A stretch of DNA of 64,000 bases from an uncultured Christensenella sp. Lineage in GTDB: Bacteria; Bacillota; Clostridia; Christensenellales; UBA1242. How positions within the stretch are numbered: the first letter of the stretch is position 1; every line of letters starts with the position of its first letter. The stretch spans positions 128,461 to 192,460 of the forward strand of contig CASFFG010000001.1 of the NCBI GenBank assembly GCA_949293905.1. Reading direction: 5' to 3'. Below the pieces are notes generated by a model. That model was not told the DNA's origin. It ran no database searches and was given only the letters and a program-made list of their open reading frames with translations. Shown here piece by piece: positions 57,495-64,000 of this stretch. Both the position numbers and the translations under genes were made by a program.

Positions 57495-57523
57495 ATTTTA
57501 ACAAATAATATTTTTTAAGTCAA
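57495..57523 (-). promoter_or_regulatory. Promoter of the exporter operon
   Basis: Minus strand TTGACT (57518-57523), 17-base spacer, TAAAAT (57495-57500). Confidence 0.7.
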
Positions 57524-57647
57524 TTATAAAAGTCATTAAATCACATTTTTAAAAAATTTGTTTAAAGATGTCTAAAATTATATCTAAAAGCGTGTGTGAA
57601 TTTATATAAAATCACATAAAATGAAAATATTATTTTTTTATTTTGTA

Positions 57648-57676
57648 TTGACAAGTAAAGCTTTTAGTTATATAAT
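57648..57676 (+). promoter_or_regulatory. Promoter of the plus-strand repeat-protein gene
   Basis: TTGACA (57648-57653), 17-base spacer, TATAAT (57671-57676); full consensus, divergent from the exporter operon. Confidence 0.85.
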
Positions 57677-57700
57677 GCGAGCAAGGAGAAAGTTATAAAA

Positions 57701-59023
57701 ATGGATGCGGAAATTAGAGATAACATGATAATTGATAAACTAAATGTAATGTATCATGACGATGGTGCAACACCTGAATTTATGAATTATGTAAATAGGT
57801 TACTTGTGGAAAAAGGTAGCACTGGTATTAAGATTTTAAGAGAATTAAATGCTGTTAAAGATTTTGAGTTGCCCGATGAATTGCTATTAAAAATCTATGA
57901 TTTAAAGAGTTTTGATGAGTTGGTCGAATTGGTCGCAAAAAGTAATAGTATTAAAGTTATATACCGTTTTGCGTACGCACACCAAGATAAAAATCTAGGA
58001 AAACTGACTGACGCAATTTGTAAAAGTGAAAATTTAGAATATATCACTTTATTAGCATCCCTAGGGTTAAAAGGCATTGATATAGAAAAATTAACGGATG
58101 TCGTAATAGAAAGTGGAAGTTTAGGATGGTTGTTACGCCTTACTGATGCTAAAAATGTAAATATTGAGAAAATAATAGACGCAGTTTGCAAATCTAAATC
58201 CGGATATTATATTTACCATTTTGCAAAAGATGTTAAGGGCGCTAATATTAAAAAACTAACAGATGCGATTTGTGGAACTAAATCTGCTGAGGATATTTAC
58301 AATTTTGCAAAAGATATTAAAGGCGCAGACATTGAGAAATTAACAGACGGTATATGTGAGACAGGATACCCTGAGTATATTTATCTGTTCGCAAGAGATA
58401 TTAAAGGCTCAAATATTGAAAAACTAACTGACGCGTTATGCAATGTACAAATTACTTTTAATTGCTCCGCCCATAATAAAGCATACTATATTTATCTGTT
58501 TGCAAGAGATATTAAGGGTGTTGATACCGAAAAACTTCAAGACGCGGTTTGTGAAACTGGTGCTGCTGAATACATATGTGCTTTTGCAGAAAATATCGAG
58601 GGCGCAGATATTAATAAACTAACTGACGCAATTTTAGTAACTGAGGATATAACCTACATACAAAGATTTGCTCAAAATGTTAAAGGAGCAGATTTAGAAA
58701 AAATTGCGCGTAAAATTTGTAAAACCGATTATCTTGGCTCAATCTGTAATTTTGCTATGACTACAAAAGGTGTAAGTTTAGACATTATTACAGATTATCT
58801 ATCAAAAATACTTCTTAAAGCACCTCAATTTATTTATGTCGCTGCAGATTTTTGGAATTATGTGAAATTTTTAAAAGCAAATGATTTGGGTAATTTTAAT
58901 AAAATAACTGACGCAATACTCCGCTCTAATCACGACGAATTTATTGAAAGACTCATTAAGATTAATAAAATTGCCGAACGTGAAAAGGCTGAAAGTTTAG
59001 AGAGTTTAATAGATAATATTTAA
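57701..59023 (+). CDS. Alpha-helical repeat protein, paralogue of the gene at 7605
   Basis: 440 residues, no signal peptide. The N-terminal cap (FMNYVNRLL, LPDELLLKIYDLKSFDEL) is like that of the minus-strand gene at 7605. The middle is made of 28-residue units with YIYxFAxDxKGAxIxKLTDAIC; roughly nine can be followed. One unit (around residue 255) contains an insertion with NCSAHNK. AAGGAG (57683-57688) precedes the ATG. Likely a binding scaffold; no family recognised. Confidence 0.8.
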   Translation: MDAEIRDNMIIDKLNVMYHDDGATPEFMNYVNRLLVEKGSTGIKILRELNAVKDFELPDELLLKIYDLKSFDELVELVAKSNSIKVIYRFAYAHQDKNLGKLTDAICKSENLEYITLLASLGLKGIDIEKLTDVVIESGSLGWLLRLTDAKNVNIEKIIDAVCKSKSGYYIYHFAKDVKGANIKKLTDAICGTKSAEDIYNFAKDIKGADIEKLTDGICETGYPEYIYLFARDIKGSNIEKLTDALCNVQITFNCSAHNKAYYIYLFARDIKGVDTEKLQDAVCETGAAEYICAFAENIEGADINKLTDAILVTEDITYIQRFAQNVKGADLEKIARKICKTDYLGSICNFAMTTKGVSLDIITDYLSKILLKAPQFIYVAADFWNYVKFLKANDLGNFNKITDAILRSNHDEFIERLIKINKIAEREKAESLESLIDNI

Positions 59024-59089
59024 TACCACTCCACCCACACTAGAAATTTTAGGGTGAGAGAAAACTAAAAAATGCACTTGTTTTATTTT

Positions 59090-59121
59090 AAGGAAAGATA
59101 TTTGTCTTTCCTTTTTGTTTT
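59090..59121 (+). terminator. Terminator of the plus-strand repeat-protein gene
   Basis: AAGGAAAGA (59090-59098) pairs with TCTTTCCTT (59105-59113), then a T-run. Confidence 0.85.
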
Positions 59122-59205
59122 TATTGAAATTTTCCTATATACTTAAAAGTCATAAGGCTTAACAATTTTTAAGCATAAAATATTATAGCGCTAACATTGA
59201 CAATG

Positions 59206-59231
59206 AAAAAGACGGATCGTATTGACCCGTC
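59206..59231 (-). terminator. Terminator of rpmF
   Basis: AGACGG (59210-59215) pairs with CCGTCT (59226-59231), with five T following on the minus strand. Confidence 0.8.
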
Positions 59232-59239
59232 TAAATAAA

Positions 59240-59431
59240 TTAATTATTCTCTTTTTTCTCTTTTGAAACAACTTCCGCTCCGTCATAATAACCACAATTC
59301 TTACAAACTTGGTGTGCCACCTTTTTCTCGTGGCAATGTGGACATTCTACTAGTGTAGGAACAGTTGCTTTCCAATTCGCACGGCGCTTATCACGGCGTG
59401 ATTTAGAGACTTTACCCTTAGGAACTGCCAT
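59240..59431 (-). CDS. rpmF: 50S ribosomal protein L32
   Basis: 63 residues, MAVPKGKVSKSRRDKRRAN and a four-Cys zinc site (CPHC, CKNC). I chose ATG 59431 with GGAGG upstream. The DUF177 (YceD) gene that usually precedes rpmF is missing. Confidence 0.97.
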   Translation of the reverse strand: MAVPKGKVSKSRRDKRRANWKATVPTLVECPHCHEKKVAHQVCKNCGYYDGAEVVSKEKKENN

Positions 59432-59539
59432 TTTATACCTCCATATAAATTTTCGTGCTCGCAAAAATCGGTCTTTACCGCGACTTTCTGGTCATACAAT
59501 TTAATCATATAAAGCGAACACTCGACAAAATATGGTTTG

Positions 59540-59568
59540 ATTTTAACATATATTAAAATATTTGTCAA
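59540..59568 (-). promoter_or_regulatory. Promoter of rpmF
   Basis: Minus strand TTGACA (59563-59568), 17-base spacer, TAAAAT (59540-59545). A leader of about 100 bases follows. Confidence 0.75.
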
Positions 59569-59587
59569 CTAGTTTTTTAAATTTGTA

Positions 59588-59618
59588 TTGACAATTTAGA
59601 AATTTGTGATAATATAAT
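59588..59618 (+). promoter_or_regulatory. Promoter of the gene at 59635
   Basis: TTGACA (59588-59593) followed by TAATAT (59610-59615, 16-base spacer) or TATAAT (59613-59618, 19-base spacer). Confidence 0.7.
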
Positions 59619-59634
59619 AGTAGCGAGGTGAAAT

Positions 59635-60024
59635 ATGAGAACAACTATTAGCATACCTAAGATGAACGGAAATGATGTACAATTAGAAAAAATTGAAATT
59701 CCAGATGTCGAAAAAGAGATTAACAATACATATTTTGAAATCCGCGACGAAGCAGAAGGTATTTTACTTCGCGCTAAAGATTTAGAATATGATATTACGA
59801 AAGACATAAAAGGTCAATTAAAGATAATTGAAGATGTTATTAAAGATAATAATAACCTTTATTTTAATGAAATAAGTGATATTGACTTTAATGAAGAGCA
59901 AAATCTGGTTAATAAGTCTAGAATTGGTAAATGCTTATCTAAACTATTTGAACTAAGAAGCAAGTGTTTATCTATTAAAATGCTATTGGAAGACAAAAGA
60001 ATGACTATAAAAAATGAATTATAA
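59635..60024 (+). CDS. Unrecognised small helical protein
   Basis: 129 residues, no signal peptide. From residue 25 on it is strongly helical with coiled-coil tendency; Cys at about 100 and 111. No family recognised. GAGGTG (59625-59630) precedes the ATG, and a shared terminator follows. Confidence 0.7.
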   Translation: MRTTISIPKMNGNDVQLEKIEIPDVEKEINNTYFEIRDEAEGILLRAKDLEYDITKDIKGQLKIIEDVIKDNNNLYFNEISDIDFNEEQNLVNKSRIGKCLSKLFELRSKCLSIKMLLEDKRMTIKNEL

Positions 60025-60030
60025 TATAAT

Positions 60031-60058
60031 GAAAAAGAGAGTTTAAACTCTCTTTTTT
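60031..60058. terminator. Bidirectional terminator between the gene at 59635 and ackA
   Basis: AAAAAGAGAGTTT and AAACTCTCTTTTT form a perfect palindrome with T-run on both strands, between converging genes. Confidence 0.9.
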
Positions 60059-60080
60059 AATGCTATTTAACTTATTAATA

Positions 60081-61265
60081 CTATTTAACTAGGTTTGCTG
60101 TATCGGTCGCTATCATAAATTCTTCGTCCGTAGGAATACGATATACTTTAACCTTACTACCCTTTTTTGTAAATTCTTGGATAGTACCGCGCGGAGCAGT
60201 TTCGTTCAATTTAGAATCGAAATCAATTCCTAAGTATTCCATATCTTTACATACTGCTTCACGAACTAAATGGTCGTTTTCTCCCACTCCTGCTGTAAAT
60301 ATGATATAGTCAACTCCATTCATAGCGGCAGCATACGCACCGATGTATTTTTTTATAGAATAAACTAGCATATCAAACGCCAACTTTACTCTCGGCTTAT
60401 CAAGATTGTCATCAATATCACGCAAATCACTAAGTCCGCCCGTAATTCCAGTAAGACCGCTCTTTTTATTGAGAAGGTCAATCGCTCCGTCTATATCAAG
60501 ACCTTTGATTTCCATAATATCTTTTAACACGCTAGGGTCAACATCTCCTGAACGCGTACCCATTACTACGCCTGCAAGTGGAGTATATCCCATGGAAGTA
60601 TCAATACATTTGCCGTCCTTTATCGCGCAAATACTACTACCACTACCGATATGGCAGGAAATTATCTTTTTACCTTTTAAGTCACCGAAAAGTTCTGCGC
60701 ATTTCATGGCAATATATCTATGACTCGTTCCATGCGCACCATATCTACGAATTTTGTTATTCTCGTACAAATCATACGGAATAGCATACATATATGCTTT
60801 CTCTGGCATTGTGGAATGGAACGCCGTATCAAAAACTACTACATTCTTTATCTTTGGCATAATTTCCATACATGCGCTAATTCCTAGAAGCGCTGCTGGA
60901 TTATGCAATGGCGCGAAATGGATATAATTTTTCAAATCTTCGTAAATTTCTTTTGTAACTACAATAGATTTATTATACTTCTCGCCGAAGTTAACCATTC
61001 TATGTCCAATCGCTTTAATTTCATCTAAATTTTTGATTACGCCGATTTTTTTATCGGTCAAAGTGGACAAAACGAGTTGGAATGCTTGCTTATGGGTAGG
61101 CATATCATGTTCGATGACATGCTTCTCGCTTGTCTTATATTCCATAAAAGCCTTTTCTAGACCTATGCGTTGGCAGTAAGCCTTGGCTAACACTTTTCCA
61201 TCGTCGGTTTCCATTAATTGTGCTTTGAGCGAACTGCTACCTGAATTAATAACTAAAACTTTCAT
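60081..61265 (-). CDS. ackA: Acetate kinase
   Basis: Makes ATP and acetate from acetyl phosphate. 394 residues: VLVINSGSSSLKAQL, HRMVNFGEKY, FDTAFHSTMP, RRYGAHGTSHR, GYTPLAGVVMGTRSGDVDP and FTAGVGEND. AGGAG upstream. Together with pta it points to acetate-forming fermentation. Confidence 0.98.
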   Translation of the reverse strand: MKVLVINSGSSSLKAQLMETDDGKVLAKAYCQRIGLEKAFMEYKTSEKHVIEHDMPTHKQAFQLVLSTLTDKKIGVIKNLDEIKAIGHRMVNFGEKYNKSIVVTKEIYEDLKNYIHFAPLHNPAALLGISACMEIMPKIKNVVVFDTAFHSTMPEKAYMYAIPYDLYENNKIRRYGAHGTSHRYIAMKCAELFGDLKGKKIISCHIGSGSSICAIKDGKCIDTSMGYTPLAGVVMGTRSGDVDPSVLKDIMEIKGLDIDGAIDLLNKKSGLTGITGGLSDLRDIDDNLDKPRVKLAFDMLVYSIKKYIGAYAAAMNGVDYIIFTAGVGENDHLVREAVCKDMEYLGIDFDSKLNETAPRGTIQEFTKKGSKVKVYRIPTDEEFMIATDTANLVK

Positions 61266-61309
61266 TTTTTCTCCTATTTAATTAATAACAAATATTTTAT
61301 CATTAAAAT

Positions 61310-61357
61310 CAAAAAAAAGCAAAACATTTTAGATTGATTTCTATAATTTGTTTTGCT
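61310..61357 (-). terminator. Terminator between pta and ackA
   Basis: AGCAAAACA (61318-61326) pairs with TGTTTTGCT (61349-61357), followed on the minus strand by eight T. pta and ackA are thus separate units. Confidence 0.75.
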
Positions 61358-61381
61358 CTAGTTTCATAAAACTTAATATAA

Positions 61382-62350
61382 TTAGTTTGATTTAGTCAAT
61401 AGTTTTGTAATACAAACTGTATCAACAATTTCGTCTATCGTGCAACCACGACTTAAATCGTTAACTGGCTTATTGAAATTCAGCATTATTGGCCCGATTG
61501 CGCTAAAATTGCCTAAATTTGCGACCAATTTATATCCAATATTTCCTGCATTTAAGTCTGGGAATACTAGAACATTCGCTCTTCCTCCTACTTCACTCGT
61601 AATTCCCTTTTTCTTAGCGGTCGTCAAATTTAGTGCGGTGTCCGCTTGCATTTCGCCGTCCACCTTAAATTTAGAAGCCTTGGCAATTTCGGTAGCATTT
61701 GCAACCTTATCTACCAAATCACTTTTTGCACTTCCATGCGTTGAATAACTAAGAAGCGCAACTTTCGGCTCTATCCCCAACACATCTTGCATAAATTCGG
61801 CGCTGGATATTGCAATCTCTCCCAATTCTTCACTAGTAGGATTAACATTTAGCGATATATCGGCAAAGACTTTCGGTTCACTATCCTTTCTTACCATTAA
61901 CATAGCACCAACAACTATTGACTTATTCGCTTTCGTCTTAATGGTCTGTAATGCTGGGCGAAGAGTATCTGCTGTCGTCCATTTTGCGCCCGCCACCAAA
62001 CCGTCCGCAATATTATTTTTAAGCAACATACACGAAAAATATGCGGGATTTTTTATAAGTTCGTCCGCCTGCTCGCTGGTCATTCCCTTATGTTTCCTTA
62101 ACTGATAAAGGCGTTTAGATAGCGATGATATTCCACTATAATTTTCAATGTCGATTATTGTACATAGTTCGCTGTTCTGTAAAATTGGCGGAAATTCTTC
62201 CCGTTTACCTAGTACTATTATTTTGGACAATTTCTTCTTAACTATGATTTCGCACGCGCGCATAACTCGTTCGTCTAAATTAGCCTCTGGCAAAACTATA
62301 GTTGCGTCTATATCTTTAGCGCGTTTTTTTAGTTCGTTTAGTATCTTCAT
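61382..62350 (-). CDS. pta: Phosphate acetyltransferase
   Basis: Converts acetyl-CoA to acetyl phosphate. 322 residues, the short form with only the catalytic domain: GMTSEQADELIKN, SYSTHGSAKSD, DGEMQADTALN and FPDLNAGNIGYKL. It overlaps the patatin gene by 35 bases. Confidence 0.95.
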   Translation of the reverse strand: MKILNELKKRAKDIDATIVLPEANLDERVMRACEIIVKKKLSKIIVLGKREEFPPILQNSELCTIIDIENYSGISSLSKRLYQLRKHKGMTSEQADELIKNPAYFSCMLLKNNIADGLVAGAKWTTADTLRPALQTIKTKANKSIVVGAMLMVRKDSEPKVFADISLNVNPTSEELGEIAISSAEFMQDVLGIEPKVALLSYSTHGSAKSDLVDKVANATEIAKASKFKVDGEMQADTALNLTTAKKKGITSEVGGRANVLVFPDLNAGNIGYKLVANLGNFSAIGPIMLNFNKPVNDLSRGCTIDEIVDTVCITKLLTKSN

Positions 62351-63146
62351 CTTTTATCCCCAGTAATTCTTTAATTTCTTTTAAATGTGCCTTTGCCGCC
62401 CTTTCTCCATATTTAATAGATTTCTCGGCTGTAACTCTACTAAAATCTGTTTGGCTGACATGTGGTTGAGTAACTTCAATTCGTAAATCCGCATTTTTCG
62501 GCTTATAACTTACTATAGTTTGAGTCATAAGCGTAATTGAATTAATCAACGTTTGTATGATTTTATATTTCGATTTATCTAATTGTTTGCTATATTCTCC
62601 TATCGGGTCAATCGATATAATTACAGCGTCTGGCAAATGCTTACGCGCGACATCTTCCGGAAGATTATTGAGCAATCCGCCGTCAACATAATAATGCTCG
62701 CCGATTTTAACTCGTGGGAACAGGCTTGGTACTGATATGCTCGCCATAATTCCTTCTCTAAGCAATCCCGAGTCAAAATGCTTTTCACGCCCGGTTTCCA
62801 GTTCTGTAGCGACAGAAATAAACTTAATTTTAGTTTCATCAAAAGTCATATCGCCTATCTCGCGCTTAATTATTCGGCGAACTCGTCCTGTATCAAGAAT
62901 ATTATCTTTAAAAAGGGCATTTATTAGATTCACTATACCTAGATAATTAAAACTCAATGCAAGTTTTTCTAATTCTTTTACCTTTTTGCCCGCTGAATAC
63001 ATTCCACCGACAAGTGCACCCATTGATGTCCCGACTATCATATCGGGAATTATTCCATTTGCTTCTAGCACTTTTAGTACGCCAATATGAGCAAACCCCT
63101 TTGATGAACCACCACCCAAAACAAGAACAAACTTCTTCTTTTTCAT
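62316..63146 (-). CDS. Patatin-like phospholipase (RssA/YlbK type)
   Basis: 276 residues from ATG 63146. Oxyanion loop GGGSSKG (11-17), nucleophile Ser41 in GTSMG, and Asp155 in DGG form the patatin dyad. Substrate unknown. An ATG is chosen over the GTG six bases upstream because GAAGGTG serves as ribosome-binding site. It leads the pta unit and diverges from the ylbJ-like gene. Confidence 0.92.
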   Translation of the reverse strand: MKKKKFVLVLGGGSSKGFAHIGVLKVLEANGIIPDMIVGTSMGALVGGMYSAGKKVKELEKLALSFNYLGIVNLINALFKDNILDTGRVRRIIKREIGDMTFDETKIKFISVATELETGREKHFDSGLLREGIMASISVPSLFPRVKIGEHYYVDGGLLNNLPEDVARKHLPDAVIISIDPIGEYSKQLDKSKYKIIQTLINSITLMTQTIVSYKPKNADLRIEVTQPHVSQTDFSRVTAEKSIKYGERAAKAHLKEIKELLGIKDEDTKRTKKTR

Positions 63147-63176
63147 AAACACCTTCTCAAATTAATATAATTATAT

Positions 63177-64000
63177 ATGATTGTCCGTAATAAATCAAAC
63201 AAAAATTCAAAATTATCTCGCAGTATTTTCATTTTTTTATTATTTGCGGTTTGCTTAATTTTTATAACTAACCCTAGTGCCTATTCTCGCTCATGTCTAG
63301 ACGCGATAACTGTTTGGGCATTGAATGTGCTTCCTGTATTATTTCCTTTCTTTATTTTTACTAGGTTAATTGTCAATCTCGTAAACATTAAGCCCAATTT
63401 CATGGACAAGTTCTTTAAGAAGGTTTACCACACGCCTAGCCCTAGTTTTTTAGTGTATGTTCTTTCTATAATCTCTGGTTATCCAATGGGAGCAAAATTG
63501 ATTTGTACTCTTTATGAGAATAATTCAATAGACAAAGAAAGCGCAAGTAAAATGCTATCATTTTGCTCTGTCAGTGGACCTATGTTTATCATTGGAACGG
63601 TTGGAGTTGGCTTTTTAAATAGTTATTTTGCGGGAGTAATTATACTTATAGCAAATATCATTGCAAGTTTACTAAACGGGCTTATTTACCGCGGAAAATC
63701 GGCTCAAACTTCGACTGAATTTAAATATGAAAGCAAAAGAAAAATGGATATATTGTCTAGTTCTGTTTATGACTCGCTTGTTTCTATTTTAATGGTTGGC
63801 GCGTACATTGTATTAAGCTTTTTAATCATTGATGTATTTAATAACTTAGGGGTTTTCAATTTTCTTGCTAACACTATATATAGTGTATCTAATTTAAATA
63901 ATAGCCATGATATTGTTGCATCTACTTTAATCGGCACGGTTGAAATGACGCGTGGAATTTTGGAAATTTCTAACACTCAAGCAAGTTTAAAACTAATGAC
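63177..64000 (+). CDS. ylbJ: YlbJ-like integral membrane protein (3' end outside window)
   Basis: About 274 residues visible, with several membrane helices. ITVWALNVLPVLFPFFIFTRL, IISGYPMGAKLI and CSVSGPMFIIGTVG match the sporulation integral membrane protein YlbJ. No in-frame stop follows in the window. An in-frame TAA lies 7 bases before the ATG, so the start is firm. There is no Shine-Dalgarno; TATAAT (63166-63171) lies 5 bases before the ATG. Placing the gene beside patatin (YlbK in B. subtilis) repeats the ylbJ-ylbK arrangement. Confidence 0.85.
   Translation, partial: MIVRNKSNKNSKLSRSIFIFLLFAVCLIFITNPSAYSRSCLDAITVWALNVLPVLFPFFIFTRLIVNLVNIKPNFMDKFFKKVYHTPSPSFLVYVLSIISGYPMGAKLICTLYENNSIDKESASKMLSFCSVSGPMFIIGTVGVGFLNSYFAGVIILIANIIASLLNGLIYRGKSAQTSTEFKYESKRKMDILSSSVYDSLVSILMVGAYIVLSFLIIDVFNNLGVFNFLANTIYSVSNLNNSHDIVASTLIGTVEMTRGILEISNTQASLKLM

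Noticed and set aside
59350-59568. Leader frame overlapping rpmF in another frame
   Set aside because: Its start lies in the rpmF promoter; the part in the leader has an ATG but no ribosome-binding site, and the sequence resembles no known leader peptide.

Overview
The window looks like a chromosomal segment of a low-GC, Gram-positive-type bacterium, most likely an uncultured clostridial member of the Bacillota. It is AT-rich. Standard code 11 applies, since TGA serves as a stop and Trp is TGG in recognised proteins. Gene order follows the classical Bacillota block from ftsY to rseP, and the last gene resembles the sporulation membrane protein YlbJ. I see no rRNA, tRNA, CRISPR array, insertion sequence or prophage. 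Nearly all genes lie on the minus strand; the plus-strand exceptions are three accessory or hypothetical genes and the ylbJ-like gene at the right edge.

Read in the direction of transcription (high to low coordinates), the housekeeping core from 31 kb to 1 kb is smc-ftsY-ylxM-ffh, rpsP-khpA-rimM-trmD, rbgA-rnhB-yraN, rplS, comM-dprA-topA-trmFO-hslV-hslU-tcdA-trxA, iscS plus an IscU-like gene, ruvX plus a DUF1292 gene, rpsB-tsf, and frr-uppS-cdsA-rseP. This is the B. subtilis order with insertions and a few losses. pyrH is missing between tsf and frr, dxr is missing between cdsA and rseP, and rplS sits after yraN. From 34 to 50 kb come pcrA-ligA, rpsU, rpe-rsmE-mtaB-hinT, a PH-domain gene plus rpoZ-priA-def-fmt-rlmN, and plsX-rnc. 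From 59 to 64 kb come rpmF, ackA, a patatin-like gene with pta, and the partial ylbJ-like gene. Together these cover protein targeting, ribosome assembly and maturation, tRNA modification, replication and repair, phospholipid and undecaprenyl synthesis, and acetate fermentation (pta/ackA).

Scattered between the core operons are single-gene accessory cassettes. Each has a strong TTGACA/TATAAT-type promoter, a short leader and usually its own terminator: a transglutaminase-like protein (5.4-6.2 kb), two large alpha-helical repeat proteins built on a 28-residue unit (7.6-9.3 kb and 57.7-59.0 kb), three tandem paralogues (31.7-34.0 kb), and small proteins at 24.6, 38.6 and 59.6 kb. I do not recognise most of these families.

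A separate four-gene operon (57.5 to 50.6 kb) encodes an ABC exporter of unusual design. A polytopic membrane protein is fused in frame to an ABC ATPase, and the ATPase part carries its own ribosome-binding site and ATG. It is followed by a permease, a small membrane-anchored protein and a large lipoprotein. Other items to inspect are several housekeeping genes that look leaderless, a GC-rich multi-hairpin element at 39.6-39.85 kb, an array of GTCTAA/TTAGAC boxes upstream of smc, and candidate ribosomal-protein leaders upstream of rpsB and rplS.
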